From NCBI RefSeq assembly GCF_003347635.1, contig NZ_QDFY01000006.1, positions 186,001 through 250,000 of the forward strand: 64,000 nucleotides of DNA. Direction: 5' to 3'. The first letter of the stretch is position 1, and each line of letters opens with the position of its first letter. Of this stretch, positions 37,546 to 48,995 are shown piece by piece. This DNA comes from Sphingosinicella terrae. GTDB lineage: Bacteria; Pseudomonadota; Alphaproteobacteria; Sphingomonadales; Sphingomonadaceae. A program made the position numbers and the translations under genes. Below the pieces are notes generated by a model. It saw only the letters and a program-made list of their open reading frames with translations. It was not told where the DNA came from and made no database searches.

Positions 37546-37842
37546 ATGGAACCCCTGACGTTCATCATGGCGATACTGGGCTGCGGCGAGAGCGATGCGG
37601 CGTGCCGCGAGGTCGCGACCGTCGAGACCCGCTATGCCAGCGAAGCCGAGTGCCTCGCCGCCACCGAGACCGAGCTCTATCGCCGCGACGACATCCTCTA
37701 CCCGTCGGTGGTCGCCCAGTGCCGCCCCGCCGGTGCCCGCCCGCAGCTGATCCGCGGCAACGAGGTGATGCTTCCGGAACCGCCGCGCTTCCAGGCGCCG
37801 GCGCGCTTCGCCTCGGCCGAGCGCCCGCAGGGCCGGCGATAG
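37546..37842 (+). CDS. Small protein of unknown function
   Basis: A 98-residue protein beginning MEPLTFIMAILGCGESDAAC. The first ~12 hydrophobic residues followed by Cys might be a short anchor. A second region CLAATETELYRRDD and three further cysteines suggest a small redox or structural protein. RBS AAAGGAGC precedes ATG 37546; an in-frame ATG at 37477 would add 23 residues without homology support. No family recognised. Confidence 0.6.
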   Translation: MEPLTFIMAILGCGESDAACREVATVETRYASEAECLAATETELYRRDDILYPSVVAQCRPAGARPQLIRGNEVMLPEPPRFQAPARFASAERPQGRR

Positions 37843-38016
37843 GGGCTGCGGCCGCCTCCATTTTCCACGTCATCCCGGCGCAGGCCGGGATATGATCATC
37901 CTTTCGCCGCGCGTCCGGAGGCAAAGCGGTTCCCGCTTTCGCCGGAACGAGGCGGACGTGCGGAGCCATCGCCGGATCCATCCGTTCTTCCGCCGACCCA
38001 TCACAAGGAGGAAGAC

Positions 38017-38565
38017 ATGCCGGCTTTGTCCGACGCCAAGATCCTGTTCATCGCCACCGACGGCTTCGAGGATTCGGAGCTGCTCGAGCCGCGCAAGCGC
38101 TTGATCGAGGCGGGCGCCGAGGTCGTATTGGCCTCGCTGGAGACGAAGGAGATCAAGGGCGACAAGGGCGCCACGATCACGCCCGACGCGAAGGTCGATA
38201 CGGTCGACATCGATGGCTATGACGCGCTGCTGTTGCCGGGCGGCACGAAGAATCCGGACAAGCTGAGGATGGAATCGAACGTCGTCGACCTCGTCCGCCG
38301 CTTCGTCGAATCGGGCAAGCCGGTGGGCGCCATCTGCCACGCGCCCTGGCTGCTCGCCGAGGCCGACGTGATCCGCGGCCGCACGGTGACAGGATGGCCG
38401 TCGGTGCGGACCGATCTCAAGAATGCCGGCGCCGACGTCGTCGACCGGGAGGCGGTGACCGACGGCAACCTCGTCACCAGCCGCAATCCCGACGACATAC
38501 CCGCCTTCACCGAGGCGTTCAGCCGACTGGTGGAGAAAGCGGAGGCACCGGCCGAGACGGTCTGA
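38017..38565 (+). CDS. DJ-1/PfpI-family protein (YhbO-like)
   Basis: A 182-residue type-1 glutamine-amidotransferase-like protein. The nucleophile elbow is AICHAPWLL, with Cys near residue 108. It begins LSDAKILFIATDGFEDSEL and has the family GYDALLLPGGTKNPD. Members include intracellular proteases, glyoxalase III-type enzymes and stress-protective deglycases. A textbook RBS (AAGGAGGAAG) precedes ATG 38017. Monocistronic. Confidence 0.93.
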   Translation: MPALSDAKILFIATDGFEDSELLEPRKRLIEAGAEVVLASLETKEIKGDKGATITPDAKVDTVDIDGYDALLLPGGTKNPDKLRMESNVVDLVRRFVESGKPVGAICHAPWLLAEADVIRGRTVTGWPSVRTDLKNAGADVVDREAVTDGNLVTSRNPDDIPAFTEAFSRLVEKAEAPAETV

Positions 38566-38653
38566 CCCGAGGAGGCGAGCGGGCGGCCGCCGCGCCTTGC
38601 CCGCTCGCCCGCTCTCGGGCATGCGGTCTTCCGGATCATTCCGGAGCCCCAAC

Positions 38654-39175
38654 ATGACCCTCAGCCTCTACGACGCCTCCGTTCCCCTGTTCACCGCCTC
38701 CCTCGCCAACATGCGCGCGTGGCTCGACAAGGCGTCCGCCGAGATGGACGAGGCGGCGCTGATCGAGGCACGGCTAGCACCCGACATGCGGCCGCTGCCG
38801 GCCCAGTTCCAGATGGCGTCGGACAGCGCCAAGAATGCGATCGGCCGGCTCGCCGGGATCGAGGCGCCGTCGATGCCGGATACCGAGACGAATTTCGCCG
38901 AGCTGAAGGCGCGCTGCGACCGCACCATCGCCTTCATCGACAGCGTCGACCCGGCCGCGATCTCGGCCGGCGAGACACGCGAGGTGGCGCTGCGCTTCCC
39001 CAACGGCCTCGGCTATCGCTGGACCGGGCGCGACTATCTGACCGGCTTCGCGCTGCCCAATTTCTTCTTCCACGTGACCACCGCCTACGCGATCCTGCGT
39101 GCCCAGGGCGTCGGCCTCGGCAAGCCCGACTTCCTCCAGCATCTCGGTCCGCCCAATCTGGAGGCGGCAGCCTGA
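38654..39175 (+). CDS. DUF1993 family protein
   Basis: A 173-residue helical protein of the DUF1993 (DinB-like) type: MTLSLYDASVPLFTASLANM, PLPAQFQMASDSAKNAIGRL and FALPNFFFHVTTAYAILRAQG are characteristic. Predicted four-helix bundle with conserved His, probably metal-binding. ATG 38654 matches the family start; the ORF extension to 38597 is in intergenic sequence. Function unknown. Confidence 0.9.
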   Translation: MTLSLYDASVPLFTASLANMRAWLDKASAEMDEAALIEARLAPDMRPLPAQFQMASDSAKNAIGRLAGIEAPSMPDTETNFAELKARCDRTIAFIDSVDPAAISAGETREVALRFPNGLGYRWTGRDYLTGFALPNFFFHVTTAYAILRAQGVGLGKPDFLQHLGPPNLEAAA

Positions 39176-39201
39176 ACCGGGCCGCGGCGGCCTGACCGAG
39201 C

Positions 39202-40197
39202 ATGGACAATCTCACCCACACCCTGGTCGGCGCGGCGCTCGCCCAGACCGGGCTCAAGCGCCGCACCGGCCTCGCCGCGGCGACCTTGATGATTGCCGCC
39301 AACCTGCCCGATCTCGACGCGCTCGGGCTCGCCTTCGGCGAGAATCTGGCCTGGCGGCGGGGCTGGACGCACGGGCCGATCGGCCTGGTCCTGCTGCCGC
39401 CGATGCTCGCGGCGGCGATGCTCGGCTTCGACCGCTGGCAAGGGCGGCGCGGGCGACGGCCGGAGGGGCGCGTGCCGGTCCATTTCGGCTGGCTGGTCGC
39501 GCTCGCCTATCTGGGGACGATCACCCACCCCTTCTTCGACCTGCTCAACACCTATGGCGTCCGCCTGCTGATGCCCTTCTCCGACCGCTGGTTCTATGGC
39601 GACACCCTGTTCATCGTCGACGTGTGGCTGTGGCTCGCGCTCGGCCTCGGCGTGTGGCTGAGCCGGCGGCGCGAGAAGAAGGTCCGCCCGCGAACCGAGC
39701 TGCCGGCCTTCGCCGCCCTGCTCTTCACCTGCCTCTACATCGCGGCGATGGGGACGAGCAGCCTCCATGCCGAGGCGGTCACCCGCCGCGCGGCGGGGGC
39801 GGTGCTGCCGGTGCCGATCGGCAAGGTGGTGGCCAACCCGGTGCCGGTCGATCCGCTGCGCCGGCGCATGGTGTTCGAGGCGGGCGACGGCTACGGCTTC
39901 GCGCCGCTGCGATGGACGCCGGCCGCCGAGGTGGCGATCCCGCGCCGGCTGATGGCGCACAACATGGCCGATCCGGCGGTGGCGGCGGCCGCCCGCCGCG
40001 ACCCTGAGCTCGAGGATTTCCTCTACTGGTCGCGCCTGCCCTTCGCCCGGATCGAGCGAGGGCCGGAAGAGACGATCGTGACCGTCTCCGACGCGCGCTA
40101 CAGCGAGGGGCCGTCGAGCCCCGCCTTCACGATCCGCGTCCGCCTGCCCGCGGCCGAGGACCCCGGACGGGAAGGCGCCCCAGCCTCAGCCCGCTGA
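39202..40197 (+). CDS. DUF457 (YdjM-like) membrane-bound putative metal-dependent hydrolase
   Basis: A 331-residue protein with four to six transmembrane helices. The N-terminus MDNLTHTLVGAALAQTGLKR, then NLPDLDALGLAFGENLAW and GWTHGPIGLV with THPFFDLLNTYG, are the DUF457/YdjM metal-binding motifs. The C-terminal ~130 residues form a soluble domain. It is convergent with the chemosensory operon; its last 12 bases overlap the terminal hybrid kinase gene. Confidence 0.88.
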   Translation: MDNLTHTLVGAALAQTGLKRRTGLAAATLMIAANLPDLDALGLAFGENLAWRRGWTHGPIGLVLLPPMLAAAMLGFDRWQGRRGRRPEGRVPVHFGWLVALAYLGTITHPFFDLLNTYGVRLLMPFSDRWFYGDTLFIVDVWLWLALGLGVWLSRRREKKVRPRTELPAFAALLFTCLYIAAMGTSSLHAEAVTRRAAGAVLPVPIGKVVANPVPVDPLRRRMVFEAGDGYGFAPLRWTPAAEVAIPRRLMAHNMADPAVAAAARRDPELEDFLYWSRLPFARIERGPEETIVTVSDARYSEGPSSPAFTIRVRLPAAEDPGREGAPASAR

Positions 40198-42062
40198 AGC
40201 CGCCTCGCCCGCGGAGGCGGACGCGGCGCCCGCCTTCACCGCCTGCGCCACCGCCGCCTCGAGCTGGGCGCCGGTGAACGGCTTGGTCAGCACGACGAGA
40301 TCGACCTCCTCCTCGATCTCGGCGAAGCCGGTGACGAGGAGGACCGGGACCCGGGGCCAATCGGCGGCGACACGCTTGGCGAGATCGAGGCCGGACAGGC
40401 GCGGCATCGCGAAATCGGTGATGAGCAGGTCGAATCCGCTGTCGGCGGAGAGCCGGTCGATCGCCGCGCGGGCGCTCTCGACCGCCTCGAGGCGATGGCC
40501 TGCCTGAAGCAGCTGCTCGCACAGCATCTGCGAGACCTCGGGATCGTCCTCGGCGATGAGGATCCTGAGCGGGCCCACCCTGCCCACCGACGGGCTCTCG
40601 CTCCGGTCCTCGGCGCCGGTCGCGGCCCGCGGCAGCCAGAGGTGGACGCTGGTGCCCTCGCCGAGGTGGCTGTCGATGGTGACGCAGCCGCCGGCGGCTT
40701 CCGCCATCGTCCGCACCATCGGCAGGCCGAGCCCCGTGCCCCGGCCGTGCGGCTTGGTGGTGAAGAAGGGCTCGAAGACGCGGGCGCGCACCTCGTCCGG
40801 CATGCCGGTGCCGGTATCGGAGACCGAGACGCGGACATAGTCGCCGGGCGCCAGATCGGCCGGAAGCGCCGAACCGTCCGCATTGGCGACGGCGACCGTC
40901 ACCTCGCCGCCGTCGGGCATGGCGTCGCGCGCATTGATGCAGAGATTGACGACGGCGAGCTCGAACTGGCCGGGATCTGTGTTGATCGGCCACACCGCCT
41001 CGCCGATGGCGAGACGCACGGTCGCGCGGCCGGACATGGACTGGACGAGGAGCTCGCGCAACGCATCGACGGCTTCGCCTGGGCTGAAGGTCTCGGCGGC
41101 GAGGTCGCGCTGCCGGCTGAAGGTGAGCAGCCGGCGGCTGATCGCGCTGCCGCGCATCGCCGCCTCGTGGGCGCTCGCCAGGTAGCGGGGGAGCTTGGAT
41201 TCGTCCCGGCGGCGCGCGGCGAGCTCGAGATTGCCGATGACCACCGACAGGAGATTGTTGAAATCGTGCGCGATTCCGCCGGCAAGGGTGCCGAGCGCCT
41301 GCAGCTTCTCGGCCTGGTGCAGCTTCTGCTCGGCGGTCCGCCGATCGGTCTCGTCGCTCTCGATCTTGAGCAGGAACCGCTCGCCGCCGTCACCGAACGG
41401 AATGCGGCGGATGCGGATCCAGCGCGGCTCTCCGGCAACCGTATCGCGCCGCTCCTCCGCCTCGGAATAGTCGCCGCTCGCCAGCGCCGCCTCGTCGGCC
41501 TCCGCCTCGGCGGACCGGCGCGCGGCGTCGGCCTCCTCCTCGAGCTGGCGGCGCTTGAGCGCGTTCATCCGCAGCGGCCGCCCGCTGCGGTCGAGCACCG
41601 AGACCGCGTCGGCGCTGCGCTCGACCAAAGCGGCGAACGCGCTCTGCTCGAAGGCCAGGGCCGCGCGCAGCCGGTGCCGCTCCGCCGCCGAGGCGATCAT
41701 CGCCCGCAGCGCCTCCGGCTCCCAAGGCTTGTGGACATAGCCGGAGATCGCGCCTTCGTTGACCGCGGAGACGATCGCCGAGAGATCGGCATAGCCGGTG
41801 AGCAGGATCGACTCGGCCGAGCTCAGCTGCCGCGCCCGGGCGAGGAACACGTTGCCCGGCATTTCCGGCATGCGCTGGTCGGACACAATGACCGCGACGT
41901 CCGGATCGGAAGCGAGCAGGTCGAGCGCGGCGGCGGGCGAGGTGGCCGAGAGGATGCGATAGTCCGCCTCGAGCAGATCCTCGAGGGCGACGAGGATCTC
42001 GGCTTCGTCGTCGACGAGCAGCAAGGTCGCCTTCGCAGCCGCTTCCGAGTTCGAAACCGTGA

Positions 42063-42066
<4 letters not shown>
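40186..42066 (-). CDS. Hybrid histidine kinase, receiver-PAS-HisKA-HATPase-receiver
   Basis: A 626-residue soluble protein. REC1 spans residues 12-130 with phospho-acceptor Asp63 (VSDQRMPEM). A PAS-like region is at ~140-245, HisKA has His267 (AGGIAHDFNNLLSVVIG), and the ATPase domain contains NLCINARDAM, DTGTGMPDE and GTGLGLPMV. REC2 (residues ~499-615) has Asp551 (ITDFAMPRL). Last gene of the operon; it overlaps the preceding kinase by 4 bases. It is the likely final phosphorelay output with no DNA-binding domain, so targets must lie elsewhere. Confidence 0.93.
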
Positions 42067-43714
<1,648 letters not shown>

Positions 43715-43718
<4 letters not shown>

Positions 43719-44758
43719 GCGCGGACCTCCCGCTCGAGGATTCGGCGGACATGCGGGGCGATGAGGTCCAGGGGAAGAGCGAGGGCGCCGGCCCGCACCG
43801 CGGCCGCGGGCATGCCGTTGACGATGGCGGAGCTCTCATGCTCGGCGATGGCGAAGCCGCCGGCGGCGAGCAAGGCGCGGACGCCGGCGGCGCCGTCCTC
43901 GCCCATGCCGGTGAGGACGATGGCGGCGGCGCCGCCGCCCAGCGTTTCGGCCGCCGACTGGAGGAGGAGGTTCGCCGACGGACGCTGCCCGCCCACCGGC
44001 GCCGCGGCGGACAAGGCGATCAGCCCGCCGCGGTCGAGGAGCAGGTGGCGGTCGCCGGGCGCGACATGGATGGTGCCGGCAGCCGGCGCCTGCCCGGCCT
44101 CGGCGAGGACCACCCTTTGCGGGACCACCGTCTGCAGCCAGGCCGCAAAGCCGCTCATGAAGGTGCCGCCCATATGCTGGACGAGCAGCACCGGCAGGCC
44201 GAGATCGGCCGGAAGCATGCCGAACAGCCGCGCCAGGGCCTGGGGCCCGCCGGTCGATGCGGCGCACAGCAGGACCTTCGGCTCCGTCCGCGGCCGGGAC
44301 ACGGCGGAATCGGCGGACCTGGGCCTGATCCGGTGGCGAACGACCGCGACCTGGCTCATGATCGCCAGCTGGGTGCAGATCTCGCGCGAGACGGCGGCAT
44401 AATCCTCATTGCCGAGGCCGACCGGCTTCTCGACCACCGACAGCGCGCCGGCGCTCAGCGCGTCCATCGTCGTCTTCATGGAGCTCTTGTCGATGCTCGC
44501 CGAAATGACGACGATCGGGGTCGGGCAATCGGCCATGATCTGCCGGGTGGCGGCGAGGCCGTCCATGCCGGGGAGCCTGATGTCCATCGAGATGACGTCG
44601 GGGCGCACCGCCGGCAGGGCCGCGATCGCCTCCTCCGCGCTCGATACCGCCGCCGCCATCTCGAGCCTCGGGTCGGAGCGGATGATGTGCGACAGCAGGG
44701 TCCGCACCACGGCCGAATCCTCGACGACCATGACACGGATGGGGGACGTTTGCGCCAC
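43715..44758 (-). CDS. cheB: Chemotaxis-type methylesterase CheB
   Basis: A 347-residue two-domain enzyme that removes glutamyl methyl groups from the chemoreceptor and acts as a phosphorylatable brake on adaptation. Receiver Asp59 lies in VISMDIRLPGMDG. The esterase catalytic triad is Ser168 (CAASTGGP), His195 (VQHMGGTF) and Asp288 (TGMGEDG). Length and architecture are canonical. It starts 4 bases after cheA and overlaps the first hybrid kinase by 4 bases. Confidence 0.95.
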
Positions 44759-44762
44759 GGCC

Positions 44763-46784
44763 TCAGATCAGCTGCCGGATGACCGAGATGAGCTCGCCCT
44801 GATCGAAGGCCTGCTTGGTCACATAGGCGTCGGCGCCCAGCTCGAGCCCGCGCTCGATATCGTCCGGACTGTTGCGCGAGGTCATCATCACCACCGGAAT
44901 CGCCTTGAGCGCCGGATCGTTCCTTATCGCGGTCAGCAGCGCGAATCCGTCCATGCGCGGCATCTCGACGTCGGCGACGACGAGGTCGACCGGCTCGATG
45001 CCGCCGCGCAGCCATTCGAGCGCGGCCAGCCCGTCGACGCTGATCCTCACCGCATAGCCTTGCGCCTCGAGGATGCTCTTCTCGAGCGTGCGGGTGGTGA
45101 TCGAATCGTCGACGACGAGGATCGTCTGGCGCGCCTTGCGCTCGGCCGCATCGGGGCGGACCAGCGCCGAACCTCCAGGCGCCCTGCCGGTCCGCGTCAT
45201 CAGCGCGTCGGGACTGAGCACCAGCACGACCGCGTCATCGACCAAGGCCGTCCCGTACACCAGGGGGACCGGAGCGGCGATCGCGGTGGGATCGCCGACG
45301 ACGATCGACCCGACCTCGTGCAGGGCATCGACGACGAGGACGATCCGTCGCGGCCCGACCCGAAGGACCAGAGCGGGATGCGTGGGATCGTCCGACGCGC
45401 CCGGCGCCAGGCCGAGCAGGGCCGCCAGCGACTGGACCGGCGCGGCACCGCCCTCGAGCGGGAGCCATTCGCCGCCCTCGCTGCGTTCGATCTGATCGGC
45501 CCCGAGCCGCAGGACCTGCGCGACGGCGCCGGCCGGGAGCCCAAAGGTCTCGCCGCCCGCTTCGACGAGCAGCAAGGTCTGACGGGTGACGGCAGCCGGT
45601 ACCGTCAGGCGGATCGCCGCGCCGCCGCCGGCGTCGCCGACGAAGGCGACGTTCCCGTGGAGTCGCCGCACGGCCTCCGCGACCACCGACAGGCCGATGC
45701 CGCGTCCCGACACCTCGTCGACCGACGCGGCGGTCGAAAAGCCCTGCTCGAAAAGCAGCGCCTCGATGGCTTCCGGAGAGGGCCGAGGATCGTCACGGCC
45801 GATCAGTCCCTCGGCCCGCGCCCTCGCCTCGATCCGGCGATGATCGAGACCCGCCCCGTCGTCGCCGACGACGATCGTCAGCTGCCCCCGCTCGAGCCGG
45901 GCAGCGAGCGTGACGCGGCCCTGATCGGGCTTGCCCGCTCGGATACGCACGGACGGCGGCTCGATGCCGTGACTCACCGCATTGCGCAGCAGGTGCAGGA
46001 TCGGCTCGCGGAGCGCGTGGAGGACGCGGCGATCGGCCTCGCCGGCGGCTTCCTCCACCACGAGGATTGCCGACTTGCCCTGGCTCGAGGCCAGATCGCG
46101 GACCATGCGCTCATAACCTTCGAGCAGCGTGGATAGCGGCAGCAGCAGGATATGCTCCGCATCCCGCTCGAGCTCCGCGGCCGCGCGGTCGAGATTGCCG
46201 AGCTGGCGCGCCTGCTCGCGCCGAAGCCGCTCGACGTCGCCAAGGCTTCGGGCGAGCCGCCGGGCCAGATCGTGCGCGCGCACCCGCTCGGCGAGGCCCG
46301 AGAGCGAGGCGAGCTCGGACTGCAGCGCCTCGAGGCCCTCGGCGATAGAGGCCCCTTCCTGGACCTGGCTGACCAGGTCGTGCAGCGTATGGGCAAGCCG
46401 CTCGACATGCGCACCCTGGATGCGGACCTGTCCGGCCGGCGCCGCCGCCGCCGCCTCCGCGGGCGCGGCCGCCTCGCCGCCGCCGGCGCTGTCCTCGATC
46501 GCGTCGGCCAATCGCCTCAGCTCTTCGACGGCGCCCTCATCCAGGTCCCGCTCGCCCGCCTCGACGGCGAGAAGCAGCGCCTCCATTTCATGGGCGAGCG
46601 ACTCGGTTCGGGGCTGCTCGACGGCGCGGGCGGCGCCCTTGAGGCTGTGGGCGCGCCGGCTGACGTCGCGAAGATCCAGACCCCGCCCGGCATCCGCTTC
46701 GGCCAGGCCCGCGCGAATGGCGCCGAGATGATCGGCAAGCTCGGCCTCGAAGGCGGCGAGCAGCTCGGCGCGAAGATCGCTCAT
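44763..46784 (-). CDS. cheA: CheA-type kinase fused to C-terminal receiver
   Basis: A 673-residue hybrid like WspE or FrzE. The P1 Hpt domain has His46 (SRRAHSLKGAAR). P2 is absent. The dimerisation/HATPase core contains HLLRNAVSHGIE, VGDDGAGLDHRR and GRGIGLSVVAEAV. The P5 CheW-like domain is at ~410-535. A receiver starts at about residue 552 with Asp605 (VVADVEMPRMDG). Receives input from the chemoreceptor through CheW and passes phosphate to its own receiver, CheB and possibly the hybrid kinases. Confidence 0.95.
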   Translation of the reverse strand: MSDLRAELLAAFEAELADHLGAIRAGLAEADAGRGLDLRDVSRRAHSLKGAARAVEQPRTESLAHEMEALLLAVEAGERDLDEGAVEELRRLADAIEDSAGGGEAAAPAEAAAAAPAGQVRIQGAHVERLAHTLHDLVSQVQEGASIAEGLEALQSELASLSGLAERVRAHDLARRLARSLGDVERLRREQARQLGNLDRAAAELERDAEHILLLPLSTLLEGYERMVRDLASSQGKSAILVVEEAAGEADRRVLHALREPILHLLRNAVSHGIEPPSVRIRAGKPDQGRVTLAARLERGQLTIVVGDDGAGLDHRRIEARARAEGLIGRDDPRPSPEAIEALLFEQGFSTAASVDEVSGRGIGLSVVAEAVRRLHGNVAFVGDAGGGAAIRLTVPAAVTRQTLLLVEAGGETFGLPAGAVAQVLRLGADQIERSEGGEWLPLEGGAAPVQSLAALLGLAPGASDDPTHPALVLRVGPRRIVLVVDALHEVGSIVVGDPTAIAAPVPLVYGTALVDDAVVLVLSPDALMTRTGRAPGGSALVRPDAAERKARQTILVVDDSITTRTLEKSILEAQGYAVRISVDGLAALEWLRGGIEPVDLVVADVEMPRMDGFALLTAIRNDPALKAIPVVMMTSRNSPDDIERGLELGADAYVTKQAFDQGELISVIRQLI

Positions 46785-46794
46785 CGGCGCCGGG

Positions 46795-48450
46795 TCAGAT
46801 CCGGTAGCGCTCGGCTAGCCCGAGCAGAGTACCCGACAGCGAGGTGAGATCCGCCGCGGCCTGATCCAGCTGGCGGGTGCTCGCCGCGGTCTGCTGGCTG
46901 GCCTGGCGGATGTTCTGGAGGGCGACGGTAACCTGCTCGATCCCGATCTGCTGCTGGTTGGTGGAGGCGACGATCTGCTGGAAGGTCTGGACGCTCTCCT
47001 GCACGCGTGCTGCCAGCTCCTCGATCGCGACCTGGCTGGCGTCGGTGCGCTCCTTGCCCGACGTCACCCGCTTCACCGCCTCCTCGGTGAGCATGACCGA
47101 GGCGTTGATGCCACGCTGGATGTCGCCGAGGATGGAGCGGACATTGCGCGTCGCCGCTTTCGCCTGGTCGGCCAACGTCTTCATCTCGGACGCGACGATG
47201 GCGAAGCTGCGGCCATTCTCGCCGGCCGCCGCCGCCTCGATCGAGGCATTGAGCGCGAGCAGGTGCGAGCGTTCGGAGACGTCGTTGACGGTGGCGATGA
47301 TGTCACCGATCGCCTGGGTCTTCTCGGACAAAGCGACGATATTGTTGGCGACGGCCTCGGCCTGCTCGCGAATGCCGTCCATGGCGCGGGCGGTGTCGTC
47401 GACCGCCGAGATGCCGCTCTCGCTGGTCTGGACAGCGGCCTGGGCGGCGGCGATCACCTCCTGGGCTCGGCGGCTGATCTGCGCGCCGGAATGGGTGATC
47501 TCGTCGACCGTCGCGGCCGTCTCCTGCACCGCCGCCAGCTGCTCTTCTACCGAGGCCGCCTGCTCCTGGGTCGAGGCGCGGATCTCGGTGGCGGCGGCGT
47601 TGAGATTTTCGGTGGCCTGGCGGCTCTGGCGGGCGAGGTCGCGGAGGCCGTCGACCATCGCGTTCAAGGTGGCGCCGAGCTGGCCGAGCTCGTCGCGGCC
47701 GGTGGCCGCCGTCGCGCCGGTGAGATCCCCCTGGCCGACTCGTCCGACGAACCCCATGAAGTCCGTCATCGGCGCGGTTATCGACCGGCGGATGACCCAG
47801 GCGATCGCCAGCGCGATGGCGACGGCGATGAGCAGGCCGGCGAGGATCGATCCCCGGGTCTGGCCGTATGTGTCGGCGACGACGCCTTGGCCCGAGCGAA
47901 TGACCGCGTCGGCGGCTTCGCGCACCTCGCGCAGCTCGGCAGCGAGCGCCTCGTGGCTGCGATCGATCGCCGCGCCGCGGGCGACGACCGCATCGCGATC
48001 GCCGTCGCGGATCGCGTCGAGCTGGGCGATGCTGTTGTCGCGAAGCTCGGCATAGAGGCGGTCGGCCTCGAGCGTCGAGGCCGCCATGCGCTGCCAGACA
48101 GCGGCGCGGGACGTGCTTACGGCCGCGTCCTGATAGGCTCCCACGGAGGTGCGCAGCTCGCCCAGGGCGGACGCGGCCGCCTGGGCATGCTGCTGCCACT
48201 GCCCCCGCTGTGCGTCGTCCGCCGGCTGACCGGCGAAGAAGCGGATGACCGCGCTCAGCCGCGTCGACCGCATATTGCTCTCCGAGGTGACGACCCGGTC
48301 GACCAGCACGACCGTGGCGACATCGCGCTCGACGATCAGGTCGACGGTCGATCGCACCGAGGAAAGCTGCATCAGCGCATAGCCGCCGAGCAGCGCCAGC
48401 AGGACGATGACGGCGGCGAAGCCGGCAAGGATGCGGTTCGAGATCGTCAA
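46795..48450 (-). CDS. Methyl-accepting chemotaxis-type receptor
   Basis: A 551-residue receptor with TM1 (residues ~8-29), a ~170-residue periplasmic four-helix bundle, TM2 (~202-222), a HAMP domain and a long coiled-coil signalling domain. The hairpin tip is DVSERSHLLALNASIEAAAAG followed by GRSFAIVASEMKTLAD. Methylation regions are plausible on either side. The C-terminus ends LGLAERYRI and lacks the CheR-docking pentapeptide. The only receptor in the operon; signal unknown. Confidence 0.94.
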   Translation of the reverse strand: MTISNRILAGFAAVIVLLALLGGYALMQLSSVRSTVDLIVERDVATVVLVDRVVTSESNMRSTRLSAVIRFFAGQPADDAQRGQWQQHAQAAASALGELRTSVGAYQDAAVSTSRAAVWQRMAASTLEADRLYAELRDNSIAQLDAIRDGDRDAVVARGAAIDRSHEALAAELREVREAADAVIRSGQGVVADTYGQTRGSILAGLLIAVAIALAIAWVIRRSITAPMTDFMGFVGRVGQGDLTGATAATGRDELGQLGATLNAMVDGLRDLARQSRQATENLNAAATEIRASTQEQAASVEEQLAAVQETAATVDEITHSGAQISRRAQEVIAAAQAAVQTSESGISAVDDTARAMDGIREQAEAVANNIVALSEKTQAIGDIIATVNDVSERSHLLALNASIEAAAAGENGRSFAIVASEMKTLADQAKAATRNVRSILGDIQRGINASVMLTEEAVKRVTSGKERTDASQVAIEELAARVQESVQTFQQIVASTNQQQIGIEQVTVALQNIRQASQQTAASTRQLDQAAADLTSLSGTLLGLAERYRI

Positions 48451-48455
48451 GGCAG

Positions 48456-48995
48456 CTATCCTTCCTTCGGGCTGGGGCGGGCGAGAAGCCGCTCGATCAG
48501 GCGGGGAGTCGAGACCAAAGTGAAGCGCTCCCCCTCGGGAGTCTCGACGAGGCGCGCAAGTCCGGCATCCGCATCCCCGTCATCGGCGAAAGCGGCCGTT
48601 GCCGCTACGCCGGAGACGCGCAGGGCGATGCAGGGACGTTCGTGGCGCAGGACGATCATTCGCGCCGCACCGTCGTCCGCAAGCGGATCGGCGCCGAGGA
48701 CCGCCGCCGGGTCGAACAGGTTGTGGACGACGCCGCGACGACTGACGAGGCCGGCCAGCGCCGCCGGCGCCCCGGGTACCCGGGTCACCCGCGGCAGCGC
48801 CGCCACCGCCTTGATGTCGGCGAGCGGCAGCGCGTAGCGCTCGGCGCCCAGATTCCAGAGCAGCAGGTCGCTTCCTCCGAGAACGGCCAGATCGCGCGCA
48901 TCGCCATAAGCCGCCTGGCGGCGCGCGAGCAGTGTGGCGATCGCCGCCTCGTCGAGGAACTCGGCGCTGACCGGAAGATCGCCGGCGCGGATCAT
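48456..48995 (-). CDS. cheW: CheW-like coupling protein (second)
   Basis: A 179-residue CheW domain: LLLWNLGAERYALPLADIKAV, LAGLVSRRGVVHNLFDPAAVLG and a C-terminal ERFTLVSTPRLIERLL. It has an N-terminal extension of ~45 residues (EFLDEAAIATLLARRQAAYG) as in WspD-like proteins. Couples the chemoreceptor to CheA at the membrane-proximal array. Overlaps cheR by 4 bases and precedes the receptor gene by 5 bases. Confidence 0.9.
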   Translation of the reverse strand: MIRAGDLPVSAEFLDEAAIATLLARRQAAYGDARDLAVLGGSDLLLWNLGAERYALPLADIKAVAALPRVTRVPGAPAALAGLVSRRGVVHNLFDPAAVLGADPLADDGAARMIVLRHERPCIALRVSGVAATAAFADDGDADAGLARLVETPEGERFTLVSTPRLIERLLARPSPKEG